A DNA stretch of 64,000 nucleotides from the NCBI RefSeq assembly GCF_024713945.1, contig NC_134685.1, positions 992,001-1,056,000 on the forward strand, written 5' to 3'. The notes below the pieces were generated by a model. The model was given only the letters and a program-made list of their open reading frames with translations. It was not told the DNA's origin and did not search any database. The translations under genes were made by a program, and so were the position numbers. Shown here one piece after another: positions 14,616-28,208 of this stretch (positions are counted from its first letter, which is position 1; the number at the start of each line of letters is the position of its first letter). The DNA comes from Dermatophagoides farinae (taxonomy: Eukaryota; Arthropoda; Arachnida; Sarcoptiformes; Pyroglyphidae).

Positions 14616-17600
14616 TTTTTTGGTCATATTTTTTTTTATTTCAAAAGTAAAAAAGAAAAACTTTTGTCTCGTTTTGCCTGTCAATATATTAGATGACGTA
14701 TCACGCGATAACAACAACAACATCAGACTTTTTATTATCCGAATCTAAAAAGTAGACTTTGTCGTCGTTGTTGTACTTTTTTTTTATCAAGCGATGATTA
14801 TGGACCAAGTGTGAACACTAAACTTGGATTTTGGACCATATTGACACACACACACACTCACAAACCTAATGAAAGAAAAAAAAGTGATGAATAATGAATA
14901 ATAAATCAGAGGAAAAAAAAAGAAATGCCAAAAGCAACAAAAAAAAATTATTAATCATTTGATCTAAATAAAATGAACTGATTGAAATGTGTGTGTGTGT
15001 GTAAACAAAACAAAAAAAAAGGAAAGAATTGATGATCTATATGGATGAATCGATCGATATTGATTCGTTTGATGAATGAATGAAAATGAATATACAAAGA
15101 ATTTTTGGCAAATGCAAACAACATATAGAATCAGAAACCATAAACTCAACAAGCAAATTGATAATAAAGATCAAGACATTTCAAGTCCACAAAAAAAAGT
15201 AGTACTACGTAGTAGTAGTCATTAACAACGTTAAAGAATTTTTCGGTTTGTTTGTTTGAGCAAATGGGAAAAAAAGGGTTCCAGAATCGGATTGTTTGTT
15301 TTATTTCCTATTCTTTTTGTTTTATTCTTACAATCTCTAAGTGTGTGTGTATGTCTCTCTCTCTATCTTTCGCTCTATTTAATTCTTTATTGGGTTGTTA
15401 TTTGATTTTTGTTTTTTTTTTTCTCTCTCTCTCTCATTCGCACTCATTTCTTATTATTCATTCATTTAAAATTATTCTTGTTTTTTTTCCTTATTTTGTC
15501 TGGTTTTTTTCAAGAATTTCAGATTCTTAGAACTCTAAACACATAAAAAAAAGTTGAACATGATAAAAACCAGAGAAAGAGAGAGAGAGAAAGAGAAAAC
15601 CAAATGATTAGATTATATAACTGTATTGATTGCATATTCATCATCATCATCATCATAATGAACATCCAAGATAAACTATAGTTAGTCAACATAGAGAATC
15701 AGTCCAAAAAAAAAAACAAATACGAAACATAAAACTATTTGGTAATCATTTTGGGTTTGATCTTTGTTGGATACCATATAATAATATGATGATAATCATA
15801 TGATATGACCTATATCTAATCATTAATATGTTCCGGAAATGAAATCAATTTCCCTCAAGAGTAAAAAAATGCTATGTGTGTGTAGGCGAATGTTTGTTTG
15901 TTTTTTTCACTGTTATATGAAGAAATGTTGTCAATAAATATTAGTCCATCCGTCCGAAACGGATAAACAATAATAACAACAACAACGAACAAACAATATT
16001 GATTGATTGATTGGTTGGTGGATGAAGATTCGCCATACACATAAACATTGCATTGAATATTCGTAGAGGATGATGATCATATGAATGAGAAAAACAGAAT
16101 CGCCATCCACGAGAGAGAGAAAAAAAACAAAAAGAAATTTTTCTTTGATGAACCGCAAACATTATGAGAATCGGAAACAAAACAAAACAAAAAAAAAAAC
16201 TTTGCGAATATTCTTCACTATCATCATCCATTCATTCATTTTCATTTTTTCTATTGAATAATTTTTTTCCATGAAATACAGATTGCCAGAAACGATGTCC
16301 ATTTTTTTTCTTGCTGATGTAGTTTCATTACAATAATTCGGTCAAACAAACAAACAAAAAAAAAGGCATAAAAGGGAAATAAAATAAAAGTTTCTGGAAC
16401 ACAAAACAATAATTGGAACAAATGAAAATACAGATACAGACCGTGTTGTTGTTGTTTTTGTTGCAGTCGCAGCAGTTGCAGTGGTTCCGTATCAATGTGT
16501 TGAGCAATGAATCCAGTTTTGAATGTTGTCATTCACAAAAAGAAAAAAAATTTCAAATCAAGAAATTTCATCATATGGAATATGACACACACACACACAC
16601 ACAAATACAAACGTGGACACGGGGAAAAGATGATGATGATGATGATGATCAACTTTGGATTGGATAAAATTCGAATTGAAATGAAAATTTGTGTTCAAAA
16701 AATATGTTCAATGTGTGCCAGTTGCAGTAGACGAAAAAAAATGGGCCAAAATGAACGAATTTCGATTTCGATGAAATCAAAAAAAAAAAACTTGAAATCT
16801 GAACAACAACAACGACAACAACAAAAACAGTTTTTCAAATCATTCAAGTTGAGCTATTTGATGATGATGATGATGAAATCGACACACACACACGCACATA
16901 AACTATGAAATTTCAAAAATTTTCAAAAACGAATCATTTGGATTCTTTACACACACACACACTCACATACATACAAACATACAGAATGTATGATTTCGAA
17001 TTGAATTAAACACTGAATTGAATTGAACTGAATAGTAAAGAAATAAGAAAACACCAATCAAGATGAAATTATTGTAGTTGGCCCAAACACTCATGGCATG
17101 TTTGAACATTGGACTAAGAATAAGAATCTAGTACCCAAAAAGGAACCAGATGATGATGATGATGGTGATGATGACATACACCCACATGTAATACAGACAC
17201 ATAGACACAAACAATGCGCGTTAAAAAAAACAGGCGCTTTTTTTTATTTCTTTCATCTCATCTCAAACGTTTTTCGTTTGTTGAACAGATTCAGAACAGT
17301 GCAAAAAAAAACGAGTCTATAGAATTCAGAATCGGGTTTCAAAAAAAGATGATTCTTCCATTCGAATACAGAATACACATATACACACACACAAGGAGAA
17401 GACACTGGAATTCGATTCTATTTTGACATGTACTGCCACTGCTGCTGTCAACAATAAATGTATGTGTGTGTGAGTTTGCTTGGCTCAATACATCAACACT
17501 TCTGGTCATGCGTGATTCGATTGATTCGAATTTTTTTTTTGTCGTCGTTGTTTAGGTTGCTGTTATTGTTGTTGTTGTTGTTGGTTAGAATTTTAAGCTA

Positions 17601-20600
17601 AAGCTAATACAGCGGATTCTTATTCTCATTTTTTTTTCTTCAACAAACCAACGAACGAACTAACGAACGAGAAAAAATTATTCTTGAAGCCGAAAAAAAA
17701 ATTTGGGAGCCTATTATTGACTGTATATATGAAGAATGACTACAACGACGACTCCAAATGGAAACAAAAAGTGTTCCACACACACAATGAAAACAATGCC
17801 CATGTCGAAAAATGATGATCCAGAATGAATCCAAAACCTAGTCCTACTATGTTGATTGGTGGCCTGAAATGAGAATGAATGTTTTTTCGTCGTCGTCGTT
17901 GTCGTTGTTGTTGTTGCTGTTGCTGCTGCAATCGAGTTCAAATGATGCCTACATTTTATCGTCACCAATAGTGTTTTATGGTGGATGTAAAAGTTGAAAC
18001 AAACTTTAACCGACTCACACACACACACACCGACAGAAGAAAAAATGGGCTTCTGAAATTATTTTTGATACAAAAAAAAAGAAAAAGAAAAACCTCTTTG
18101 AGATATCTACCCAGATATCGAAATCTACTTACGTTGTTCACCCCTTCCCCCCCCCCACCACCACCAAAAAAAAAGTCACACACACTTTTATTCTACAAGC
18201 TTCTTCTGTGATTTCAAATTCGAATCAAAGTGAAACTTTTGAAAAACTTTGAAAAATGTTAAATTCTGAAACAAACCAAAAAAAGAGAGAAAGGAAAAAG
18301 TTTTTCAAAATCAAACGAAGAATTTCAAGAAAAAAAAATTGTCTTGAAATTTAATTTACAAAACAAAACAAAAAGGGAGCGAGAAATGAAAAAATTAAAT
18401 CCACCCAAATCGTGCTTTGCACGCACACACACCGAACACACACACACACACATCACCGATTCTTGATTCTTGTTTCATTCTGTTTTTTTTTGTTAAAGAA
18501 TAATAAAAAAAACGCGAGAAAAAAACTTTTTTTTTTTTTTTAATTCATCAAACACAAATCGACCACGTTGAGTCGAAATGGGCATTGATGGCAAAAAAAA
18601 AACCGACAACACACACACCCCATTTAAAACACAAACACACGCCCCGTTTGGTGTAAAACAACAGAACAAAAATGATGATGATGACAACGAACAATGAAAA
18701 TGGCGAAAAAAAAAATAAAATTTTCGGGTTTTTTTCAAAAAGAAAAAAAAAGTTAAATTGGCTGAAAAAAATACCCGGCCCGATTCAAAATGAAGAATAA
18801 GAAAAAAAAACGGGAACCAGGAAACACTATACCAGGAATCATGTCAAAAACAAACAAACAAACAAACAGCAACAGAAATGAACATTGAAAGGAAACGAAT
18901 GAATTGAAGACGTACGAATCGTTTTTTTTTCTCTTCTTCTTCTTCTTCTTAATGGTTTGCCTGGGCCATCATCTTCATCATCATCATCGTCAGCAGCAGC
19001 AGCAATTGCTATCATCATCATCTGAAATTGATCTAAAGTTTTTAAAAGTTTTCATGACTACAAAAGTCTCACTAAATATAAATGATGATGATGATGATGA
19101 TTACCGCTTATAGTTGGTTAGATTCACCATCATTGATTGTTGTTGAAAAAAAATTTTCATTCGAATTGTAGAAATAAAAGTCAAAAAAACAAAACATCTG
19201 CGGATGATGATGAGTGGTGGGTTGTTCATATATGACGAATATAATGAAGAAAATATAATGATGACAGCCAATCACATCACGATTGTATCCCCTGAAGATT
19301 ATCATCTTCGTTTTTGCTTTCTTTTTTTCTTTTGTGAAACAAAATACAAAAATGATGACATTTATGGATGAGAATCAATGTTGTTAGTACAATTACAATG
19401 TGCAATCATCCATTTCCACATATACTAACAGGGGGTACACTCAGATTTTTTTTCTTTTTTTTAAGTGTTAAATGCAACCGGGAATATATGATATATATTC
19501 ATTTGATGAAAAAAAAAATTTTTGGCTATACAAAAGTTCGTTAACACTTCATCATTGATCATTGTCGAATGAATTGCTTTTGTTTTTTTTTGTCATCGCA
19601 CGCACAATGGTCACGATGGATGGAATGTCATCATTCGGATATTTGATGACTTTTTGTGTATAGATTACAATAAGTCTACTATAATCGAATCGAAAAAAAT
19701 AATGATAACTAATCGAAAAATTGGCCTTTTTTTTGCCATCCAGTGGTCATTTTTTTCTCTCTGTCCATCTCTGGTAGCCATATCAATAATTGTCGTTGTC
19801 GTTGTCGTTTTTTTTGTATCAAATGGTCACTCACTCACTTTCGATTTTTTTTTTGCTTATTATTTGATTCTATATGTGTGTGTGTGTTTGGGATAATATC
19901 ACAATGGATATTCTTTACACATATCTAATAACCTTCTAGCGAGTATATATATCACAGATGATGAGAATTTGAACAAAAAAAAAGAAAAAAAAAATGCCAT
20001 AAGCTTCAAATAATGCCTCATAGAATAAAGTGAAAGAATAAGATGGGAAAAAAAACTAATGAAATTAGTGTCCATTTCATTCATTAGGATCATCACTTTG
20101 ACTGCTGCTGCTGCTGCTTCCGCTGCCACTGCTGTTTTTTATATGGCCAATCATAACGAATTATGAATGATGATAATGTGAAAGAAAATTTCTCTTAGGC
20201 TACCATTTGTCGTCGTAGTCGTCGTACACAAAAGAATTATCAATTATCAAACTGTATCGCTCTTTGCAAATGTCAATGACATACAGACATAATGGGTATA
20301 TATTTTGAAACAAAAAATCAAACCTGAACATCATCATGCAACATAAACAACTGCGAACAAAAACAGCCATGTATTAATGGATAAAGATTTAAGAATATGC
20401 ACACGTTATCTATGAACGTGATCATCATTTAAAAGAATCGAATCAAATGTTTAAATGTTGGCTTCACCACCTTAATTTATTTGTATGTGCAAGAATGTGT
20501 TAATGTATGATGATGATGATGATCAAATTCTGTTAAAACTAATCAACAAGAATATATAAATCGATGAATGGTAAAAGAGAGAGAGGATCAAATTCTGAAT

Positions 20601-23600
20601 TCTTTTCATTTCATTTTCATTTTTTTCAGGAAAAAGAATATTATTATTATTATTATTATTCATCTAGGGATTTCATTCCACACGATTGGCGATTCTTGTT
20701 TTGTACATTTTCTAAAAATGATATGAATTTTTCATTTTTCTCTCTCTCTCTCCGTATTTCAAGGTGTTGAACCATATGAAAACAAAAATTCAATTGAACA
20801 TGAAAAGTTTTTTTTTCTGTTTGTCTCAGAATATATATCAAAGGTGCGATAATCAAATTCCGTAAATGTTGTTGTTGTTGTTGAACAGCAGCAGCAACAA
20901 CAACAACAAAGTGATGATACAAATGATAATGATGATTGTAAAACGTTATGTGTATGAATACAATTTACATTTTTATACAAATGGCCGAAACAACAAACAG
21001 ATGAAAAGTTTACACTGAAAAAAATGAACATTTTTTTTTCATTTTCAACAAAAATTTTTTCACTGTTTCTTCGCACACAAGAAACTTTTTCGTTTCTTTT
21101 TTCAAATTTAATCTGGCCATATTATGACCAAAAAAAAAGAAAATGAAAAACAAGAGAATGAATAAATTGTGAATTGAATTTCTAATCTCAATGCTGATGA
21201 AAAACGGAAACGGATTAGTTGGAAACAAATGAATGAATGAATGAACGAATCGATTGTTACATTCGATGTTTGATATTAATCAAACGATACTATCGATGTT
21301 CTATGATGATGATGATGATGACAATAGAAATTGATTCATATATTCCAATCACATCCGCGTGCCATGTGTGTGTGTGAATGAAATTTTCATATATATTATT
21401 CATTTATTTCGCTTGGATCACATAATATTCCTGGGTAAATAAATAAAAATAAAAATTCCGTTTCCCGGAAACTTTTCTCATTGTTTCTATTATAAAGAAT
21501 AAAGAAAATGACGGATGTAGAAATCAGGTGTCTCTTCAAAATGGCAAGAAAACACTAACTAAACTAAATACACATTCGAAATTGGATTGGAATTTTCGAC
21601 AACATTTCATGCATCAAATAATAATCGCAATCTGTGTGTGTGTGCATGTTCGTGTCCGTGTTTTTTTCCATTGAATTAATTTTCAGTTTCGCTTTAACCC
21701 CGTTGTCGTCATTGATTGATTTTTTCTAGGCCCTTGAAACACAAACAACGAAAAAAAAAAAATAATTCAAATTGTTTCAATTCAAAGCCGGATTCCTTCC
21801 TCTCTTGCGAATGATCATAAAACTTGACTCGTTGTACACTATATTAAAATAAAGCCAATTATAATTGACTTTTGAAACGAAGAAAAAAAAATGAAATGAA
21901 AAAGAAAAACCGAGACAAACATGAAAGAAAATGCGAAAATTATTTTCACACACACACGCAATATGGCCTAGATTCGGTCTTCGATTGCTGCTGGTGGTGC
22001 TGGTGCTGCCGTAGAATTTTTTTTTGTTTTCATTTTATTTTCAGCTTATAAGCTCATGTTTTTAATATTCTTTCATTTCATATGAATTTTTTTCTTTCTA
22101 TGTATGTAGAAATCTTAAGAAGCGAAATTCACAACCAGTTTCTAGTAACTGGTAATTTTTTTTTGGCCGGGACTCTGTATGTATAAGGAAAATAAAAGAT
22201 GAATAAATTCTGGATTCTAGATCTTTTTTTTCCCTAAGTATCACATTACATTATCCGACAGACAGACCGACCGACTGACAACTACAACAACCATAAATTG
22301 CCTGAAACCATGTTTTTGAAAAATAACGTTGTATTTTTCTCTCATTCTCTCTATTGCTCAATGTTTTTTTTTTTTTTTGGATCGTTTCCCGGATCACTTG
22401 TGTCATATCAGATACATTTTTTTTCTGGTGTATATATATGTCTCGAGTACAAGAAAAAAAACAAATTAAAAAAAAATACTGAGTATTCCGTATTCCGTAA
22501 TCTGATCATCATCATCAACTGAACCATCATGCATCATGCATCACACCACCACTTGAACAACGATGACAATCATTTCGAGCATTTGAACTCGAATGAATTA
22601 AAAAAAAAATTGAAAAAAAAATGAAACGAGATTCTCAAGTCAAGTGAATTTTATATAAAAAAAAACTTTGTTGAGTGTGTCAATTCAATTAAACATGACT
22701 TTTTGAAGGAAAAAAATTTTTTTTGTTTCCTCTTTTGTCATTTAAATTCATTCAATTGAAAATGGAGACCAGATTGAAATGGAAAAAAAAAATAAATTAA
22801 TTGACTAAAACACACAGTGTCTTAGTGTTGAACAACAACAACAACAACAACAACAAAATACAGAATGTTTTCCATCATCATCATCATATGTTTGGAATGT
22901 ATGTATTCCAAAGTTTCTCTAATTCCATATATTCTTCTAGATCTGGATCTATTCAATAATATAATGTATTATTAGTCATTTGAGTTCATATAGTGATTGT
23001 TTTTTGTTTTTTTTTTTTGCTTGCTTGATTCTTTGTCATTCTATATTTCGATTCATTTCTTCATCATCATCAACTTCATTTTTATTCTTGCATTCCTTCA
23101 CCATACCAAAACAGAATTTCAATACATCTAATTCGTTTCTCTATCTTTTGGTGTGTTTTCAAGAAACAAAAAAAGAAAAAAAAATGGGCAGACAAGAACG
23201 AAACAAAAAAAAATCCAAAAAAAAAATTCCCATTTTTTTCCATTCCATTCCATACTCTATAACTCTGATTCCAATGAATTTTCTAGGCTAGATTTTTCTT
23301 CTTTTTTCTTACTCTTTTTTTTGGCCGTATAGAATGCAAAAACAAAACAAAAAAGGAAAAGAAAAAGAGATTTTGGATGATGAAAAAAAAACACACACAG
23401 GCAATGAAATAAGTAATGTACGTTATATGATCCTGATGATGATTACAATGAATCTTGTACTTTTATCCAGCATTTTTCTTCTTTTTTTTTTGGTTCACTT
23501 TCTTTCAAGCTTCCAACACTAATGCAACTAATAATAATTCTATAAGGATGATTATTTTAATAATGATGATGATGATGATGATGATTTTTATTTGTATATC

Positions 23601-25600
23601 TCTGAATTAAAGAAAAACAAATCTCAGTGTGTGTGGGTGGATGTGTGGGTGTGTTTTTCATTTGTAGTAGTAGCAGTAGTAGTAGTAACACTAATTTATC
23701 CATTCATAAACAATGTATATAACAGGAAAAGGCAATATACACGTGTTCATAAATTCTGTGTGTGTATAAGCAGATATATCGATGACATTCTTTTTCATCC
23801 ATTTTTTAGTGTGTGTGTGCTGAATCTTGGATTGTTTGAAATTCTCTTTTTTGTTTGATGATGATGATGAATAAAAGATGTTGTTACATGTTTCATTGGA
23901 TTTGTTTTCTTTCCATATTGTCATGTATTAGTAGCAAACAACAACAACAAACAAACAAACAGACAGACAGACAAACAGACAACAAATTCTACAAATTCAA
24001 ACTTGCAACAAGAAATAGTCAATTTTCATGAAGCATAAAAAAAAAGTTTAAACAGTTGAAACGAAACAAAATAAATGAATGAATGAATGAATGAATGAAA
24101 AAAAATTACAATTCAACCAACCATTGAAACAACCAGATCGACCAAATTCAATCCAAATCGAATCGAATCGAATAAACAAGTGAATAAAGAGAATGAAAAA
24201 GAATATTCAGGCAAACAAACAAACAAAAAAAAACAACCTGAATAAAGAATGAAAATGAAAACGAAAAAAAAAAATTTACATTTCCCATCCAAATCTCCGG
24301 TAAAATTCTATTGTTGTCGATTGTTGTTGTTGTTGTTGTCGATTGTAATGTTATGTTTATTTTACAAACAAAATGTTTTATTGACATTGAAATTGCATTA
24401 CATTTGATTGTAATTTTGATGATGATGATGACGATTCTTTTTTTTCTCTCCAATGTCGATTTTTGTTCGGGAAAAAAAATTTTGTTTCATTTCTGATATC
24501 AAACCAAATTCTATTTCAAATCACAGAACATACCAAAAAAAAGATTGATCTATTTTTTTGTTGTGTTTTCCATCTTCATCATCATCATCATCACTGTTTA
24601 TTTGTGGTGGAAATAAAGAAGAAGAAGACGAAGAAGAAAAATGATGAAAATGGATACATTTTCATCATTACTTATAATCGTTATTTATTGAGATATAAAC
24701 CATGAACAACAAGATTGATTGGAAATTTTTTTTTTTTTTGGAAAGAAAAACCAAACACAAACAAAAAATTTTTTTTTTCTAGATCATAATCTCAGCAGAA
24801 AAATATAAAAAATAAAGATCAATCTCAAAACTACTGGACCAAAGATTTGAATTTTTGTTTTTTTTTTTTTTTGGTTCTGAAATAAAAAAAAATACATCGA
24901 AACATTTGACCTTTTATCAAATTCATCCAATATTTATTGATTCAGAGAATCGATGGACAAACAATTTTTTTGTTTTCTCCACAACTGTATACTACATACA
25001 CATTGTTTTGTTTAATAGCTGAGCATAAAACAAAGCAACCAAGAATTTTTATTCAAAAAAAAAACCGATGATGATGATGATTGGATCCAGATTCTGCTTT
25101 GATTCATGACACACACACACAAATAAAGAGAATATTAATGATGCATCCACACACACTCACACACACAAGAATCGTAGGACAAAGAAAAAAAAATGTTTCC
25201 CAAGCGAACAATCTCTTTGGATCCTGAATCTCTCGCTCTCTCTCTCAGTGTCTGTGTGTGTGTGTATATTTGTTTGTTTCTCTAAACTGAACTCTTCAAT
25301 AACTAAAGTTTTATACCCAGGGCATAAAAGTGAACAAGAAGAAAAAGATTGGTATATCCAAAAACAAAATCATTGTGTGTGTCTGTCGCTTGCTTCTTAC
25401 TCTATGCATGTGTGTGTGTGGGTGTTTGAATCAAAAATCAATCAATTATCAAATTGTCTACCAAACATCCTCTCATCGTTACATAAACGGCTACTCTCTC
25501 ACCCTTCTTAGACACACACACACAACTTTGGCCCTGGATAAAATTTTGAATTTTTTACGTTTTCGTACGTAAAAAAACAATAAAATCCAAATTGAGCCAT

Positions 25601-25601
<1 letters not shown>

Positions 25602-25640
<39 letters not shown>
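25602..25640 (+). repeat. (ATG)n microsatellite
   Basis: Thirteen uninterrupted ATG units, among the longest trinucleotide arrays in the window. Confidence 0.9.
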
Positions 25641-25641
<1 letters not shown>

Positions 25642-26954
25642 AAAAGTTTCAACGATGATGAACGAAGAAAAATCTTTTTTTATAGATATAGCTCATTCGT
25701 TGTAATCATCATCATCATCATATATAATCATCAAAGCTATTATTCAATATCCAAAGCCAATAATTCATCATCATCATCATCATCATCATTAGGATTGAAT
25801 GAATGAATGAATAAATGATTGCTTTGCATTTGATTTTCATTCATTCATTCATTCATTCATTCATTTATTCACAGAACAGAAACAATGAGAAAAAAAAAGA
25901 AACCAAAAAGACAAAAAAGGGCAAGTAATCATCATCATCATCATCAAGTTAATCAATTGCCGCCAACAACAACAACAACAACAAAAACAAAAACAGGAAA
26001 TAAATTACAGAATCAGGATTTGCATAAAATTGATTTTTTCTTCTTCTTTTTCTTTTTCTTCTTCTCATTCCGCTTAAAACCATATGATGATGATAACTTT
26101 ATATTAGCCACACATATATGCAAAATGAATTGAATATATATAAACAAACAAACACATACACAGTGAACAGAAAAAAAAACCGGAATTTTTTTTTTTTTTA
26201 TTTGCACTTTGTACACTGTCAAGAATCTGTTGTTGTTGTTCAAAAAAAAAAAATATTCTCATCATCATTATCGACACAAACAGAGAAAAAGAAAACAAAA
26301 TAGCAAAAAAAAAAAAAAAAAAAAAACAAAAACAAATAACGACCATTATCATTATCATCGAGCCAACTAAGGTCGAAATTGCCAGTAAAAAAAAATGAAA
26401 TTTTTTTTTCATACATAACCATGACAGCTACTGATTTTTTTTTTTTTTGAAATGAAAATGGAAATGATAAACTCACAAATGTAAAAAATTTTTTCACATT
26501 TTTTTTTCTTCTTCTTCTCTTCACCCTCCACATCTTACCGAAATGTTGTTTGTATTATATTTCCGATAAAGATGTTATTATTATTGTCACCGACAACAAC
26601 AACATTGATACTGGTCGTCTCTAGCCCCTTTTCCTACCACTACAACAACATCCGACATCAAATGAATGTGAAAACTAAGTAATAAATCACTGGGGACACA
26701 TATGCACACACACACACACACACACCAAGAGAAATATTAAGTGAATACATATTTTATTCTCGGGCAGAAAAAAAACCCTGCATTCTTCATCTTCTTCTAT
26801 TCATATATTGATGGAATCACCAAAAAAAAAAACTGTAGGTTTTCTTTCTTTCTTTACCCGACGACGTTCCAGGAACATGAAGGAAAGAAGGAAAAAAACG
26901 ATGAAAAATTTCTCCATAACGGATGAATGATTTGTGTTTGTATTTTGTCCGGGT

Positions 26955-26956
<2 letters not shown>

Positions 26957-26997
<41 letters not shown>
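26957..26997 (+). repeat. (GT)n microsatellite
   Basis: About 20 perfect GT dinucleotides, probably length-polymorphic. Confidence 0.95.
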
Positions 26998-26998
<1 letters not shown>

Positions 26999-27675
26999 TT
27001 GTGAACGGTGGTAAATGTATTCATGATGCAATACACACACAGCCAACCAAAACCATTTTCATTTTTCATTTTCAAGTATTTAATAAATGAAAAAATCTTT
27101 TTTTTTCGCTGTCGACTAGAATTCTAGAATTTTTTTTCTCAAACAAGGCCGGTACAATGAAAAAAAATTGAATTAAAAAAAATGGAATTCACTGATGAAT
27201 ATTTTCCACGATTCTGATGATGATGAAATTCGATTTTAATTTCTCATTGCCTCATTGTTTGGTTGGCAACATACCATAGACGTTCATCATTGGAAAAAAA
27301 GGGAAAAGTTTCAAGAATGAGAAAAAAGAAAACTTTTATCATTCATTTTGGAAACAATTTTTTATTCTCTGGCCAAAAAAAAAAAAAAATGATTGTTCAA
27401 TTTCGTTATCGATTCTTGGTTTGGTAATGCAATCCAAACACACAAATTCTGGCAAAGAAAATCGAGAAAAAAAATTTTCAAGAAAAAGAATTCAAATCTC
27501 TCCATGTTTTTTGGATGTGTGTGTATTATGAGCGAGAAACAAAAAAAATTTTTCTCAATTTGCTCAATTCAATTCCACTATGTTATCGATCGATTTTCTC
27601 TCTATTTCTATCTGTGTTTGTATATCTCTCATCTATGAACATTTATTTCAAGAATCTTGATTGTCGTCTTTATCA

Positions 27676-27676
<1 letters not shown>

Positions 27677-27707
<31 letters not shown>

Positions 27708-27740
27708 GTTGTTATTGTTGATGATGATGATGATGATTAT
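27677..27740 (+). repeat. Compound (TTG)n-(ATG)n microsatellite
   Basis: A TTG array with a few TCG/TTA interruptions passes directly into an ATG array. It generates poly-Leu and poly-Met open frames that are not genes. Confidence 0.85.
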
Positions 27741-28184
27741 GGTCGTAATCGAAAATGATCATCAAAGAAAGAGAAAAATCATCATCATCATCATCATTGT
27801 CTGTTACTATTTATTTTGTTTGTTTCTCTCTCTCTGTGTGTGTGTGTGTTTTTTTCTATTATTTCTCTCTTTTCAGATTCTTTTGATTCTCGATATAATG
27901 ATGACGATGTTGATGATGATGATGATGAAATGGACAAGAATCCGATTCAATTCCGGGTTCACAATTCTTACACATACAGAGATTTAACAAAATAAAATAA
28001 AAAAAAACAAGAGAAAAAAAAATCAAAAACAACACACAATTTAGACAACAATGAAGATATTAAAGAAAAAATGAAAACAAAAAAACATCGACGATTGTTT
28101 CATGTTTTTTTTCTCTCTGTGTTTTTCAATTTTTCAATGATAATTGAAAATTCTTTCTTTTGTTTTTTCTGTTTAGTTTCAGCC

Positions 28185-28208
28185 AAAAAAAAAAAAAAAA
28201 AAAAAAAA
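28185..28208 (+). repeat. Poly-A tract
   Basis: Twenty-four A in a row, followed by an interrupted AAAAAT run. No target-site duplication or retroposed coding sequence is visible beside it. Confidence 0.9.
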
